A stretch of 64,000 nucleotides of DNA from Ruegeria arenilitoris (GTDB lineage: Bacteria; Pseudomonadota; Alphaproteobacteria; Rhodobacterales; Rhodobacteraceae). The first letter of the stretch is position 1. Each line of letters starts with the position of its first letter. Positions 22,074-33,446 of the stretch are shown in pieces. Location of the stretch: the NCBI RefSeq assembly GCF_013031355.1, contig NZ_WPZO01000001.1, positions 620,001-684,000 on the forward strand, read 5' to 3'. Both the position numbers and the translations under genes were made by a program. The notes under the pieces were generated by a model that had not been told where the DNA came from, did no database searches, and saw only the letters and a program-made list of their open reading frames with translations.

Positions 22074-22268
22074 ACTTATTGCCTCTCGTCCTGGTCCTGC
22101 TTCGATCGCATATTCGCCGTCTGCTGCGGCATTTACTTGCCTCGGCCTCTGGAACCGGATGTCCCCTTGACGCTGCCGCGCAAGCCTGAGCATGTATGTC
22201 CCGACATTATACCGTGGCTCGGGGCTGTATCGCCAGCCCGAAATGCCCAAGCCGAGACAAGTGCCCAA

Positions 22269-22846
<578 letters not shown>

Positions 22847-22850
<4 letters not shown>

Positions 22851-23866
22851 GCGACGCTCTGAAACCGCTGATCGGAGCCGCCGCCGACCGGCCTCTGACC
22901 CGCGACGAGGCTGAACAGGCCTTTGGTATCCTGTTTGAAGGCGAAGCCACGCCCAGCCAGATCGGTGGGTTGTTGATGGCGATGCGCACTCGAGGTGAAA
23001 CGGTCGCGGAATACGCCGCTGCCGCTGCCGTCATGCGCGCGAAGTGTAATGCGGTCAAAGCCCCCGCCGGAGCGATGGACATCGTCGGCACCGGGGGCGA
23101 CGGCAAGGGCACGCTGAATATCTCAACCGCCACGGCCTTTGTTGTGGCCGGAGCCGGTGTGACCGTGGCCAAGCACGGCAACCGCAACCTCAGCTCGAAA
23201 TCCGGCGCAGCAGACGCTTTGGGACAGCTGGGCATCAACGTGATGGTCGGCCCGGAAGTGGTTGAAAACGCTTTGGAAGAGGTCGGCATCGGTTTCATGA
23301 TGGCACCGATGCACCACCCGGCCATCGCCCATGTCATGCCTTCACGGCAAGAGCTTGGGACTCGTACGATTTTCAATATCCTCGGGCCCCTTACCAACCC
23401 GGCCGGTGTCAAACGCCAACTGACCGGAGCATTCAGCCGCGACCTGATCCGCCCAATGGCAGAAACACTGGGCCTTCTAGGTTCGGATCGCGCATGGCTG
23501 GTGCACGGGTCGGATGGCACTGATGAGCTGACCATCACCGGCATCAGCTGGGTTGCCGCACTGGAAGACGGTATCGTTAAAGAGGTTGAGCTTCACCCCG
23601 AAGACGCAGGCCTGCCGGTGCACCCGTTCGAGGATATCCTCGGCGGTACACCCGAACAAAACGCCGTCGCCTTCCGCGCGCTGCTGGATGGGCAGCCCTC
23701 GGCCTATCGTGACGCGGTATTGCTGAACTCTGCCGCCGCACTGGTGGTGGCAGACGCCGCCACCGACCTGAAGGACGGGGTTGCCAAAGCCGTCGAAAGC
23801 ATAGACAGCGGAAAAGCCAAAGAAAAAATCGCCGCACTGGCCCGAAAGACTCAGGAGGCCGCATGA
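22847..23866 (+). CDS. trpD: Anthranilate phosphoribosyltransferase
   Basis: Joins anthranilate to PRPP, the second step of tryptophan synthesis. The 339-residue chain has the PRPP-binding [17 protein letters not shown] motif, [12 protein letters not shown], and the [10 protein letters not shown] stretch typical of TrpD. It overlaps trpG and trpC by four bases on each side, indicating translational coupling. Confidence 0.97.
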
Positions 23867-24675
23867 CAGAGACGGTACTGGACAAAATCAAAGCCTATAA
23901 ACTTGAGGAAGTCGCTGCTGACAAGGCAGAGAAACCTCTGGACCTTCTGGAAGGTGAGGCACGATTTGCCCCTGAAGTTCGAGGCTTTGCAGCCGCACTG
24001 CAAAAGGCCACGCGTAAGGGCTATGGCCTGATCGCCGAGGTTAAGAAAGCGAGCCCTTCCAAAGGGTTGATCCGCCCCGATTTCGATCCGCCCGCTCTCG
24101 CCAAAGCCTACGAAGACGGCGGCGCGGCTTGCTTGTCGGTGCTGACCGACACCCCCAGCTTTCAGGGCGCCAAAGAGTTTCTGACCGAAGCCCGTGCAGC
24201 CACATCGCTGCCCGCGCTGCGCAAGGACTTCATGTACGACCCCTATCAGGTGATCGAGGCGCGCGCTTTGGGTGCAGATTGCATTCTGATTATCATGGCA
24301 TCGGTCGAAGACAGCCAGGCCGCTGAGCTGGAGCAAACCGCGTTCGACTGGGGTATGGATGTTCTGATCGAAGTTCATGACGAAGCCGAGCTTGAACGTG
24401 CGACCCAGCTGAAAAGCCCTCTGATCGGGATAAACAACCGAAACCTAAAGACTTTCGAAACCTCGCTTGATACCACGCGCCGGTTGTCGAAACTGGTGCC
24501 GGGCGACCGGACTATTGTTTGCGAAAGCGGCCTGAGCACGCCCGCAGATCTGGCCGATATCGCCCGCTATGGCGCGCGCTGTTTCCTGATCGGTGAAAGC
24601 CTGATGCGTCAGGACGATGTCACAGCGGCCACACGTCAATTGCTGGCAAACCCGCTAATCCCTGGAGTGATGTGA
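23863..24675 (+). CDS. trpC: Indole-3-glycerol-phosphate synthase
   Basis: TIM-barrel enzyme of 270 residues that closes the indole ring in tryptophan synthesis. It shows the family motifs [35 protein letters not shown] and SGLSTPADL. It is monofunctional, not fused to TrpF. It overlaps trpD by four bases and touches moaC through TGATG. Confidence 0.97.
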   Translation: MTETVLDKIKAYKLEEVAADKAEKPLDLLEGEARFAPEVRGFAAALQKATRKGYGLIAEVKKASPSKGLIRPDFDPPALAKAYEDGGAACLSVLTDTPSFQGAKEFLTEARAATSLPALRKDFMYDPYQVIEARALGADCILIIMASVEDSQAAELEQTAFDWGMDVLIEVHDEAELERATQLKSPLIGINNRNLKTFETSLDTTRRLSKLVPGDRTIVCESGLSTPADLADIARYGARCFLIGESLMRQDDVTAATRQLLANPLIPGVM

Positions 24676-25148
24676 TGCCTCTGACCCATTTTGACGCGCA
24701 AGGACAGGCGCATATGGTCGATGTGTCGGACAAGGCCGTCACCGACCGGGTGGCGGTTGCCGCCGCCCATATCAAAATGGCGCAGGAAACTTTTGATCTG
24801 ATTTCCGAAGGCCGCGCCAAGAAGGGTGACGTTCTAGGCGTCGCGCGTCTGGCTGGGATCATGGGGGCAAAGAAGACGCCTGACCTAATTCCGCTGTGCC
24901 ACCCTCTGCCGGTGACCAAAGTGGCCGTTGAGTTGACACTGGACCCCGACTTGCCCGGCGTTCAGATCGAGGCGACCGTCAAGACCTCAGGCCAGACCGG
25001 GGTTGAGATGGAGGCGCTGACTGCAGCCTCCACTGCCGCGCTGACCGTCTATGACATGACCAAGGCCGTCGATAAGGCGATGGAGATCGGCGGCATCCGC
25101 GTTCTGTTGAAAGATGGCGGTAAATCAGGGCGTTACGAGGCGAAATGA
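24675..25148 (+). CDS. moaC: Cyclic pyranopterin monophosphate synthase
   Basis: Acts with MoaA in the first step of molybdenum-cofactor synthesis. The 157-residue protein has the MoaC signatures [21 protein letters not shown] and [13 protein letters not shown] 24675 is used; a GTG one codon earlier is an alternative. Its placement inside the trp operon, one base overlapping trpC, is a conserved alphaproteobacterial arrangement. Confidence 0.96.
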   Translation: MPLTHFDAQGQAHMVDVSDKAVTDRVAVAAAHIKMAQETFDLISEGRAKKGDVLGVARLAGIMGAKKTPDLIPLCHPLPVTKVAVELTLDPDLPGVQIEATVKTSGQTGVEMEALTAASTAALTVYDMTKAVDKAMEIGGIRVLLKDGGKSGRYEAK

Positions 25149-26317
25149 TTACGGTCGAAGACGCCCGGGCGCTGCTGTTTGATCTTGTTTCCCCGCTGAA
25201 CGCCGAAACTGTTCCGCTCGTCGAAGCCGCCGGGCGTGTATTGACGCAGGACGTCAGTGCCACCCGCGATCAGCCGCCTTTTGCTGCGTCCTCGATGGAT
25301 GGCTATGCGCTCAAATCGGCCGAAGTCGAATTGCACGCAATGTTCAAGGTCATTGGTGAATCCGCGGCCGGACGTCGGTTCGAAGGCACCGTTGGGCCGG
25401 GTCAAGCCGTGCGTATCTTCACCGGCGCACCGGTGCCAGAAGGCGCGGATTTCGTTGTTATTCAAGAAGATGCCGACCGTCGTGGTGATCTGCTGACGAT
25501 CACCGAGGAACCCGGGTCCAAATCCAACATCCGCCCTGCCGGTATCGATTTCCAAACCGGCACCCAAATCTCGGCACCGCGCGTACTGCGCCCCGAGGAC
25601 GTCGCGTTGATGGCGGCTATGAACATTCCGATAGTGCCGGTCACACGCAAACCCGTGGTTGCACTGATTTCGACCGGAGACGAACTGGTCATGCCAGGCG
25701 AAACCCCCGGTCCGGATCAGATCATCGCGTCGAACACATTTGGCCTGAAAGCCCTGCTGGATAACGCGGGTGCGCAGGTGCGCGTTCTGCCGATTGCGCG
25801 CGACACAGTTGCCTCTCTTGAAACGGCATTTGGGCTGGCAGAGGGCGCCGATCTGGTTGTTACCATCGGCGGTGCCTCGGTAGGCGAATACGATCTGGTT
25901 GCCGATGTCTCGCAATCGTTGGGGATGGAGCGATCCTTCTACAAGATCCGGATGCGCCCGGGGAAGCCTCTTATGGCTGGTCGGCTGGGCGACACCGCGA
26001 TGGTTGGATTGCCGGGAAATCCTGTCAGCGCAATGGTTTGCGGATACCTCTTCCTGATTCCGATGGTGCGGCGGATGCTGGGGATTGAACAAGCCCTGAC
26101 CCCATTTCAGCGCGCGCGTCTGGCTGAACCTATTGGCGAAAACGGCCCGCGCGAGCACTACATGCGCGCGATACTGGACCACACGGGCATTCGCGCGTGT
26201 GCGGATCAGGACAGCTCTCTGCTGAGTGTTCTGGCGCAGGCCAATGCACTTTTGGTGCGCGAACCTCATGATCCGGCACGCCCCGCCGGGGATGAGGTGC
26301 TGTACCTGCCGATCTAA
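25145..26317 (+). CDS. moeA: Molybdopterin molybdenumtransferase
   Basis: Inserts molybdate into adenylated molybdopterin. The 390-residue chain has the N-terminal [15 protein letters not shown] motif, the [11 protein letters not shown] segment and the nucleotide-binding [11 protein letters not shown], with the [13 protein letters not shown] and GLPGNPVSA loops of the family. It overlaps moaC by four bases and ends the operon; lexA follows under its own promoter. Confidence 0.96.
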   Translation: MITVEDARALLFDLVSPLNAETVPLVEAAGRVLTQDVSATRDQPPFAASSMDGYALKSAEVELHAMFKVIGESAAGRRFEGTVGPGQAVRIFTGAPVPEGADFVVIQEDADRRGDLLTITEEPGSKSNIRPAGIDFQTGTQISAPRVLRPEDVALMAAMNIPIVPVTRKPVVALISTGDELVMPGETPGPDQIIASNTFGLKALLDNAGAQVRVLPIARDTVASLETAFGLAEGADLVVTIGGASVGEYDLVADVSQSLGMERSFYKIRMRPGKPLMAGRLGDTAMVGLPGNPVSAMVCGYLFLIPMVRRMLGIEQALTPFQRARLAEPIGENGPREHYMRAILDHTGIRACADQDSSLLSVLAQANALLVREPHDPARPAGDEVLYLPI

Positions 26318-26333
26318 TCGGCGCTCAAATCCG

Positions 26334-26362
26334 TTGACACAAAACGTGAACATGCGTAGAAC
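26334..26362 (+). promoter_or_regulatory. lexA promoter with overlapping LexA box
   Basis: TTGACA at 26334-26339 and TAGAAC at 26357-26362, 17 bases apart, fit -35 and -10 elements. GAAC-ATGCGTA-GAAC (26348-26362) is the alphaproteobacterial LexA site (GAAC-N7-GAAC, equal to GTTC-N7-GTTC on the other strand) and covers the spacer and -10, so LexA would block its own transcription. Confidence 0.88.
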
Positions 26363-26395
26363 AAAAGAAAACGCATGACCGACGAGGTGTGAGCA

Positions 26396-27094
26396 ATGCT
26401 GACCAAGAAACAGTTGGATTTGTTGGAATTCATCCACAAACGCGTTCAGGCGGATGGGGTTCCGCCCAGTTTCGACGAAATGAAGGCCGCGCTGGATCTG
26501 AGATCCAAGTCCGGTATCCATCGCCTGATCACCGCACTGGAAGAACGCGGCTTTATCCGCCGCCTTGCCCACCGCGCCCGCGCGATTGAGATCGTCAAGT
26601 TGCCCGAAAGCCTGGGCGGTGAGCCGACGGCTGCCTTCAAACCGCGTGTGATCGAGGGTGACAAGCCCGAAGGTCCCCGCCCGGCGAATTTCGAACCGGT
26701 CACCGTGGACGCCATGGAACTGCCGGTGATGGGACGCATCGCGGCCGGTGTCCCGATTGAGGCAATCAGCCACGTGTCGCACCGTGTTGCCGTTCCGGGC
26801 AGCATGGTCTCGGGCAAAGGTGAGCACTACGCGTTGGAAGTCCGCGGAGATTCGATGATCGATGCGGGAATCAATGACGGCGACGTTGTGGTCATCCGCG
26901 AAACCAGAGTGGCGGATAACGGCGACATCGTTGTGGCGCTGGTCGAGGATCAGGAAGCCACGCTGAAGCGGTTCTTCCGCCGCGGCAACGCCATCGCGCT
27001 CGAAGCGGCAAACCCCGCTTATGAAACCCGCGTTCTGCCCGAGGACAAGGTCAAGGTTCAGGGGCGGCTGGTTGGACTGATCCGCAGCTACTGA
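26396..27094 (+). CDS. lexA: SOS-response repressor LexA
   Basis: Repressor of DNA-damage genes that cleaves itself when RecA filaments form. The 232-residue chain has the winged-helix DNA-binding domain ([28 protein letters not shown]), the Ala117-Gly118 cleavage bond in [10 protein letters not shown], and the catalytic pair Ser153 (GDSMIDAG) and Lys191 (ATLKRFF). GAGGTG precedes the ATG. It is autoregulated through the box at 26348. Its 3' end overlaps that of comEC by seven bases on the opposite strand. Confidence 0.97.
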   Translation: MLTKKQLDLLEFIHKRVQADGVPPSFDEMKAALDLRSKSGIHRLITALEERGFIRRLAHRARAIEIVKLPESLGGEPTAAFKPRVIEGDKPEGPRPANFEPVTVDAMELPVMGRIAAGVPIEAISHVSHRVAVPGSMVSGKGEHYALEVRGDSMIDAGINDGDVVVIRETRVADNGDIVVALVEDQEATLKRFFRRGNAIALEAANPAYETRVLPEDKVKVQGRLVGLIRSY

Positions 27095-29139
27095 GTTTGT
27101 TTTGCACGGTGGTTCCCGGTCATTTCCGGGGACCACAACCGGTGACCGATGGCCTCTTGGCTGGTTGTTATCCCGCCAACCGACAAAGCCAGGCTTCCGG
27201 TTTCTTTCAGACGACCCGGGTCGAAAAGACCACATTCTCCGGTCAAATCTAAGGGAACTGCCGAAACAACGATCTGGTTCTTCTGACATTCCTCGAACCC
27301 TTGTGCGGCACGTTTTCCAGTAACGTGGACCAGTTCCTTACCCTTCCAGACATACCGCTGAATCCCGCCTGACGTGTCGGGCCAGCGACGGGCGGCATTG
27401 ATCTGGTCTGCGCCATCCCCGTCATTTTCCAGCCAAACAGTCGCAATAAACCCGCTGCCCTTTTCCTTGCTGAGCGCACGCCCGTTTTCTGTCATAACAC
27501 CCACCAATCCTCCGGAATCCGCAATCAGAACCTCGGGTCGATGCCCCTGCCCCCAAAGCAAAAAGGCCGCTGCCACTGGTGCGACTCCGATCCATTTCGC
27601 CCGCCCGCGCCACAGCGCCAGCCACAAGGCACCAAGGGCGAACATCGGTAAAACATAGTGCGGTGGACTGGCGACGTATCCTTGCGCACCATCCAGACCG
27701 GATACCTTGTCCGAGACAATCAGAATCCACTGCAACCCCAATCCCATGACGTGCAGTGCCAGCGCCTCCAACCCGAACGGGGACAACAGTGCTGCAACAA
27801 AGGCCGCTGGCACTACAACCGCACCCATCACCGGCACCGACAACAAGTTGGCCAACAGCCCGTAATGCGACATCGTGTTGAAATGCGCCGCCCCGATCGG
27901 AGCTGTGGCCAGGCCGGCAATGGCCGAGGATAAAAGCAACCCCACCACAGGTTTCGTCCATTTCGGCCCCGGCATCGGCCCATAGTCCCGCAATTGGCCA
28001 AATACGGCGACAAGCGCGGTCGTCGCGGCAAAAGACATCTGGAACCCGGGACTCAGCAGAGATTCGGGACGCAACACCAAGACGATCAAGGCGGCAACGG
28101 CAACGACTCGCAGGGAAATTGCACGGCGGTCGATCAGGATAGCCCCCAACATGACGCTGGCCATGACAAAGGCCCGCTCGGTGGCGACGTTGCCACCGGA
28201 CAGCATCAGATAGATGACCGCCGCAACCAGCGCGCAGAGCGCCGCCAGTTTACGCACAGGCAGACGCAGGGCCACGGCTGGAATCGCAGACAGGGCCAGT
28301 CGACAAACCAAGTAGACAAACCCGGTCAGCAGCCCCATATGCAGGCCGGATATCGCCAGCAAATGCGCAAGATTAGATGCGCGAAGCGATTGCAGCGTCT
28401 CTTGCCCCATGCCACTGCGGTCGCCGGTTGTGACCGCGGCAGCGAACCCTCCGATCTCACCGGGCAGGATTGATCGCACCCTCTGCGAGATCGCCATTCT
28501 TAACGCAGTGATGCGCACCCCTTCGGCCGCCTCTTCCGGTCGCGCAACCGTCATCACCGGGACGCGTGTGTATCCGACCGCCCCAAGACGCTGAAACCAG
28601 GCGTGACGGCGAAAATCAAAACCTCCGGGCTCGACCGGGCCTTGCGGCGGTGACAGGTGGCCTGTGGTCATGATCCTTTGACCCGGCGCCAGTGAGGCCG
28701 GGTCGCCGTGCAAGGAAAGCCGGACGCGCTGCGGTCTGCGGTCCTTGGGCACATCCCCTATGCGCACCTGGTCCAGCGTCACCCGCAACGCGTCCGAAGC
28801 AGAGCGGTCCATGGCTACGACCCGCCCCTCGACCGGGCCGTAATAACGCCAGGACAGAACCGGCTCTGCGACCGAGTGGGCCCGCGCACCGGCCAGCACA
28901 AAGCCTGCCGCAATCAACGCGCCCCCCATTGCCAACGCGGCCCAACCGGTTCGCATCCTGCGACCGGTCCAGATAAGCCCCAACACCAGCGCAAGCAGGC
29001 ACGAATACACCTGCAAGCCCGGTTCAAACCGGAGACTGAAGTAAAGACCAATACCGACAGCCAGACATACCGGAGACCACTGGAACAAATACCCTGTCTG
29101 GTTCAGCAATGCGGCCTCGACCCGTGCCAGAACACGCAT
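27088..29139 (-). CDS. comEC: ComEC/Rec2-type DNA-uptake channel protein
   Basis: Inner-membrane protein of 683 residues thought to carry single-stranded DNA into the cytoplasm during transformation. The order is an N-terminal membrane pair, a DUF4131-like soluble domain ([22 protein letters not shown]), then the polytopic Competence domain starting near [23 protein letters not shown] with [17 protein letters not shown]. The C-terminal soluble part shows no metallo-beta-lactamase HxHxDH motif; shortened forms are usual in alphaproteobacteria. It is divergent from gltX. Confidence 0.9.
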   Translation of the reverse strand: MRVLARVEAALLNQTGYLFQWSPVCLAVGIGLYFSLRFEPGLQVYSCLLALVLGLIWTGRRMRTGWAALAMGGALIAAGFVLAGARAHSVAEPVLSWRYYGPVEGRVVAMDRSASDALRVTLDQVRIGDVPKDRRPQRVRLSLHGDPASLAPGQRIMTTGHLSPPQGPVEPGGFDFRRHAWFQRLGAVGYTRVPVMTVARPEEAAEGVRITALRMAISQRVRSILPGEIGGFAAAVTTGDRSGMGQETLQSLRASNLAHLLAISGLHMGLLTGFVYLVCRLALSAIPAVALRLPVRKLAALCALVAAVIYLMLSGGNVATERAFVMASVMLGAILIDRRAISLRVVAVAALIVLVLRPESLLSPGFQMSFAATTALVAVFGQLRDYGPMPGPKWTKPVVGLLLSSAIAGLATAPIGAAHFNTMSHYGLLANLLSVPVMGAVVVPAAFVAALLSPFGLEALALHVMGLGLQWILIVSDKVSGLDGAQGYVASPPHYVLPMFALGALWLALWRGRAKWIGVAPVAAAFLLWGQGHRPEVLIADSGGLVGVMTENGRALSKEKGSGFIATVWLENDGDGADQINAARRWPDTSGGIQRYVWKGKELVHVTGKRAAQGFEECQKNQIVVSAVPLDLTGECGLFDPGRLKETGSLALSVGGITTSQEAIGHRLWSPEMTGNHRAKQTQ

Positions 29140-29217
29140 GGTTGCCCCCGTCCTTCGGGCTCGTTAGACAGATGCAAAACTATGCCAGACACGGTTACCA
29201 AAAGGTTAATCCACACA

Positions 29218-30618
29218 ATGTCCGATCAGGTCGTCACCCGTTTCGCCCCTTCGCCCACCGGTTTTCTGCACATCGGCGGCGCCCGCACCGCGCTGTTCAA
29301 CTGGCTCTATGCCCGTGGGCGCGGCGGTAAGTTTCTGCTGCGGATCGAAGACACCGACCGCGAACGTTCGACCCCCGAGGCGACTGCGGCAATCCTGCAG
29401 GGCATGGCATGGCTGGGGCTGGACCATGATGGCGACGTGATCAGCCAGTTCGAAGGGGCCGCGCGCCACGCCGAAGTGGCGCATCAACTGCTGGCCGAGG
29501 GCAAAGCGTACAAGTGCTTTTCGACGCAGGACGAAATCGCCGAATTCCGCGAACAAGCCCGGGCCGAGGGCAAATCGACACTGTTCCGCAGCCCCTGGCG
29601 CGATGCCGACCCGGCGACCCATCCGGACGCGCCGTTCGCGATCCGCATCAAGGCCCCACAAGACGGCGCTACTGTAATCCGCGATCAGGTGCAGGGCGAC
29701 GTGACCATCCGTAACGATCAGCTGGACGACATGATCCTGCTGCGCTCGGACGGAACGCCGGTTTATATGCTAGCTGTTGTGGTGGACGATCACGACATGG
29801 GCGTGACCCATGTGATCCGTGGCGACGACCACCTGAACAACGCCGCGCGCCAGATGATGATCTATGAAGCCATGGGCTGGGACGTTCCGGTCTGGGCACA
29901 TATCCCGCTGATTCACGGACCGGACGGCAAGAAACTGTCGAAACGACACGGCGCATTGGGCGCGCAGGAATACCAGGCGATGGGTTACCCGGCGTCAGGC
30001 ATGCGCAACTATCTGGCGCGTCTCGGATGGAGCCACGGTGACGACGAGTTCTTTACTGACGATCAGGCGAAAGAGTGGTTTGATCTGGACGGTATTGGTA
30101 AAAGTCCGGCCCGTTTCGACTTGAAAAAGCTCGAAAATCTCTGTGGGCAACATATTGCGATTTCAGATGACGCTGCACTGCGGCAGGAAATCGAAGCCTA
30201 TCTGGACGCAGCGGAACTTCCGGCACTGACTGCGACACAATCGAGTGATCTGGAACGTGCGATGTATTGTCTTAAGGACCGTGCGCGCACTTTCCCGGAA
30301 CTGCTTGAAAAGGCACACTTTGCGCTGATTTCACGCCCCGTTGAGCCGGATGAGAAAGCGGCAAAGGCGCTACAATCTGTATCCGACGGTATACTGAAAG
30401 AATTGACGCCGCACGTGCAAAATGTTAGCTGGTCGCGGAACGAACTGGAGGAGGCCCTCAACGCCTTTGCAGAGGCGCAGGGGATCAAGTTCGGCAAGTT
30501 GGCTGGCCCGCTCAGGGCGGTACTGGCAGGACGCGCTGTAACGCCTTCGGTGTTTGACATGATGCTTGTGCTGGGGCGCGAAGAAACCCTGGCGCGGCTT
30601 TCCGACGCAGCAAACTAA
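29218..30618 (+). CDS. gltX: Glutamate--tRNA ligase
   Basis: Class I synthetase of 466 residues. The HIGH-type motif is [16 protein letters not shown] at the N-terminus and the KMSKS-type motif is GKKLSKRHG. Alphaproteobacteria often carry two GltX copies, one of which may charge tRNA-Gln for later amidation; which one this is cannot be told here. ATG 29218 gives the family N-terminus; an in-frame ATG 12 codons earlier is possible. Confidence 0.95.
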   Translation: MSDQVVTRFAPSPTGFLHIGGARTALFNWLYARGRGGKFLLRIEDTDRERSTPEATAAILQGMAWLGLDHDGDVISQFEGAARHAEVAHQLLAEGKAYKCFSTQDEIAEFREQARAEGKSTLFRSPWRDADPATHPDAPFAIRIKAPQDGATVIRDQVQGDVTIRNDQLDDMILLRSDGTPVYMLAVVVDDHDMGVTHVIRGDDHLNNAARQMMIYEAMGWDVPVWAHIPLIHGPDGKKLSKRHGALGAQEYQAMGYPASGMRNYLARLGWSHGDDEFFTDDQAKEWFDLDGIGKSPARFDLKKLENLCGQHIAISDDAALRQEIEAYLDAAELPALTATQSSDLERAMYCLKDRARTFPELLEKAHFALISRPVEPDEKAAKALQSVSDGILKELTPHVQNVSWSRNELEEALNAFAEAQGIKFGKLAGPLRAVLAGRAVTPSVFDMMLVLGREETLARLSDAAN

Positions 30619-30739
30619 TCCTGGGTTCATATTCAGGTAACGCTGCTCCGCTACGACCCGGTCAGCACATATGTGTATGACCGCTGACCGCTCAGCCGAT
30701 CACTCTTTCGGCACGCGCATGAACGAGGAAGGGACAAAA

Positions 30740-32032
30740 ATGACCGACAACAAAACAGCCACTCTGAAAGTCCATGGGGAAACTTACGAGTTGCCGGTTC
30801 ATTCGCCGACCGCGGGGCCTGACGTAATCGACATCCGCAAGCTCTATGGTCAGGCTGGTGTGTTTACCTATGACCCCGGTTTCACTTCGACCGCCAGCTG
30901 CGACAGCACCATCACCTACATTGATGGTGAAAAAGGCGAACTGCTGCACCGTGGCTATCCGATCGACCAACTGGCCGAAAAATCCCACTTCCTCGAGGTT
31001 TGCTACCTGCTGCTGTACGGAGAGCTGCCTGTCGCCAAGGATCTGGAAAAGTTCGAAACCACGATCACCAAGCACACCATGCTGCATGAGCAGATGCAGT
31101 ATTTCTACCGCGGTTTCCGCCGTGACGCGCACCCGATGGCGATCATGGTGGGTGTTGTCGGCGCGATGTCGGCCTTCTACCACGACTCGACCGATATTTC
31201 GGACCCGCGCCAGCGCGAGATCGCCTCGCACCGTCTGATCGCCAAGATGCCGACTATCGCAGCTTGGGCCTATAAATATCACACCGGTCAGCCCTTCGTG
31301 TATCCGCGCAACGATCTGGACTATGCGTCGAACTTCCTGCGCATGTGCTTCAGCGTTCCGGCCGAGGAATATGAGGTCAACCCGATCCTCAGCCGTGCGA
31401 TGGACCGAATTTTTACCCTGCATGCAGATCACGAGCAGAATGCTTCGACCTCGACCGTGCGTCTGGCCTCGTCCTCGGGCGCGAACCCGTTCGCCTGTAT
31501 TGCGGCTGGCATCGCCTGCCTGTGGGGTCCGGCCCATGGTGGTGCGAACCAGGCCTGCTTGGAAATGCTGGAAGAAATCGGCTCGGTCGATCGCATCCCC
31601 GAATACATCGCCCGCGCCAAGGACAAAGACGATCCGTTCCGTCTGATGGGCTTTGGCCACCGCGTCTACAAGAACTTCGACCCGCGCGCGAAGGTGATGA
31701 AGCAATCGGCCGACGAGGTTCTGGACCTGCTGGGTATCGAAGACAATCCGAAACTGCAGGTCGCCAAGGAATTGGAACGCGAAGCGCTGGAAGATCCGTA
31801 TTTCGCCGAAAAGAAACTGTTCCCGAACGTCGACTTCTACTCGGGCATCATCCTCGAGGCGATGGGCTTCCCGACCTCGATGTTCACCCCGATCTTTGCG
31901 CTGTCGCGCACCGTTGGCTGGGTCAGCCAGTGGAAAGAAATGATCGCCGATCCTCAGAACAAGATCGGTCGTCCGCGCCAGTTGTATCTGGGCGAGACCA
32001 TGCGCGACTATGTGGACATCGAAAACCGCTGA
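30740..32032 (+). CDS. gltA: Citrate synthase
   Basis: First enzyme of the citric acid cycle. The 430-residue type II (hexameric, NADH-responsive class) chain has the catalytic His in [15 protein letters not shown] and the [14 protein letters not shown] motif with a second catalytic His, plus the Asp region near [25 protein letters not shown] precedes ATG 30740. A strong terminator follows 18 bases after the stop. Confidence 0.97.
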   Translation: MTDNKTATLKVHGETYELPVHSPTAGPDVIDIRKLYGQAGVFTYDPGFTSTASCDSTITYIDGEKGELLHRGYPIDQLAEKSHFLEVCYLLLYGELPVAKDLEKFETTITKHTMLHEQMQYFYRGFRRDAHPMAIMVGVVGAMSAFYHDSTDISDPRQREIASHRLIAKMPTIAAWAYKYHTGQPFVYPRNDLDYASNFLRMCFSVPAEEYEVNPILSRAMDRIFTLHADHEQNASTSTVRLASSSGANPFACIAAGIACLWGPAHGGANQACLEMLEEIGSVDRIPEYIARAKDKDDPFRLMGFGHRVYKNFDPRAKVMKQSADEVLDLLGIEDNPKLQVAKELEREALEDPYFAEKKLFPNVDFYSGIILEAMGFPTSMFTPIFALSRTVGWVSQWKEMIADPQNKIGRPRQLYLGETMRDYVDIENR

Positions 32033-32050
32033 TCGCCGCGATTGAACACC

Positions 32051-32082
32051 AAAGCCCCGGACCTGCGTCCGGGGCTTTTTTT
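32051..32082 (+). terminator. Rho-independent terminator of gltA
   Basis: Stem AAAGCCCCGGAC / GTCCGGGGCTTT (32051-32062 and 32067-32078) with loop CTGC and a run of seven T. The minus-strand copy also has an A-rich start and T-rich end, so it may serve the convergent radical SAM gene, whose stop codon lies in the T-run. Confidence 0.92.
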
Positions 32083-33145
32083 ATAGCAGGCTCAACTGGT
32101 CCCCAACTTGGGCCGGGCGGGCAAACAAGTCGCATCGCAAGGGCGCTGTACGCGTCGCCAACCCAAGGCGCTTCACCGCCAACGCGAACCGCTTGGCAAT
32201 CAGCCCCGCATATTCCCCTTCCCCACGCATCCGGTGACCCCAGCGCGGGTCATAGTCCCTGCCCCCATGCATCTCGCGTAGCTTGGACATGATCTTTTCG
32301 GCGCGTGCCGGTTCGTGATCCTTCAACCAATTCTGCCACAACTCCGACACTTCGCGTGGCAGACGCAACATGATCCAACTGGCGGCATCGGCACCCGCAT
32401 CCCTGCCCGCTTCCAGCAAGTGTTCCAGCTCATGATCCGTCAGCCCCGGAATCACCGGAGAGGTCATAACCCGCACCGGGACACCGGCCTCGGTCAGGCG
32501 GCGGATGACGGCCAGCCGCCGCTGCGGTGACGGCGCGCGCGGCTCCATCCGGCGGGACAGATTCGCATCCAGTGTGGTCAGGGAAATCCCGACCCGAACC
32601 AATCTCTTCGCCGCCATAGGCGCCAGAATATCCAGATCCCGTTCGATCAAGGCACCTTTGGTCACAATGCCGACCGGATGGTTAAACTCGTGAAGAACCG
32701 ACAGGCAATCTCCTGTTATCCTGCGGTTTTTCTCAACTGGCTGATATGGGTCCGTATTTGTCCCCAAAGCGATAGGCGCGACTTTATACCCTTTGGAGGA
32801 CAGTTCTTTGCGCAAGATATCCGCCGCGTTCGGACGGGCGATCAGGCGAGTTTCAAAGTCCAGCCCCGGCGATAATCCCAGATAGGCGTGAGTCGGGCGG
32901 GCAAAGCAATAAACGCAGCCGTGCTCGCACCCACGATACGGGTTGATCGAACGATCAAACGGCAAGTCCGGCGAGCGGTTATACGTGATCAGGCTGCGCG
33001 CGATCTCATCCCGGACATCGGTCCGCAAGGGTGGGATATCTTCTTCGATTTCCCAGCCGTCATCGCAGGGTACGGTGTCGAATTGCTCGAACCGGCCTGC
33101 TGTGTTTGTGACGGCCCCACGGCCCCGGATATGCGGTTCAGGCAT
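32081..33145 (-). CDS. PA0069/Rv2578c-type radical SAM protein
   Basis: Radical S-adenosylmethionine enzyme of 354 residues. The 4Fe-4S ligands are Cys73, Cys77 and Cys80 in RGCEHGCVYC, following the family motif SINPYRGCEHGC; ALGTNTDPYQPVEK and RVGISLTTLD are further conserved blocks. It is distantly related to spore photoproduct lyase, which repairs DNA, but the reaction of this family is unknown to me. A LexA box lies within 20 bases upstream of the start, so a DNA-damage role is plausible (see the site at 33150). Convergent with gltA. Confidence 0.9.
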   Translation of the reverse strand: MPEPHIRGRGAVTNTAGRFEQFDTVPCDDGWEIEEDIPPLRTDVRDEIARSLITYNRSPDLPFDRSINPYRGCEHGCVYCFARPTHAYLGLSPGLDFETRLIARPNAADILRKELSSKGYKVAPIALGTNTDPYQPVEKNRRITGDCLSVLHEFNHPVGIVTKGALIERDLDILAPMAAKRLVRVGISLTTLDANLSRRMEPRAPSPQRRLAVIRRLTEAGVPVRVMTSPVIPGLTDHELEHLLEAGRDAGADAASWIMLRLPREVSELWQNWLKDHEPARAEKIMSKLREMHGGRDYDPRWGHRMRGEGEYAGLIAKRFALAVKRLGLATRTAPLRCDLFARPAQVGDQLSLL

Positions 33146-33149
33146 GTTT

Positions 33150-33164
33150 GTTCCCGCTATGTTC
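33150..33164 (-). promoter_or_regulatory. LexA box in front of the radical SAM gene
   Basis: Minus strand reads GAAC-ATAGCGG-GAAC ending four bases before the ATG at 33145; it is a perfect match to GAAC-N7-GAAC and has the same orientation as in lexA. A TATATATA stretch (33172-33180) just upstream could serve as -10, placing the box in the short 5' leader. The remaining bases to 33446 hold the promoter of the divergent corrinoid gene; I see no gene there. Confidence 0.75.
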
Positions 33165-33446
33165 TCATTCGAGATATATATACATTTGCGCGATCCGACA
33201 AGCAGGCCTTACGGTTTCGCGTTGATTTCAGCCACTTGATCCCGGGGAGACAGGCGGAAGTGGAAAATGAACGGAATGCAGGATGATCTTGCAGAAAATT
33301 CTGTCGAGCCTAGCAAAAATCTGACGTATAGGTCGGTCTCGAAACTACTGAGGTCGCAATCGTCACAGTCAAACTGCGGCGATTTGGCCAAAACGGCAAA
33401 AATGCCACCACGGGCCGATGGTCCGCACAGCTCAGGGAAGCGCCCC

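Noticed and set aside
25133-27289. 718-codon minus-strand frame
   Set aside because: Runs opposite moeA and lexA, both clearly real; it is the shadow of GC-rich codon use.
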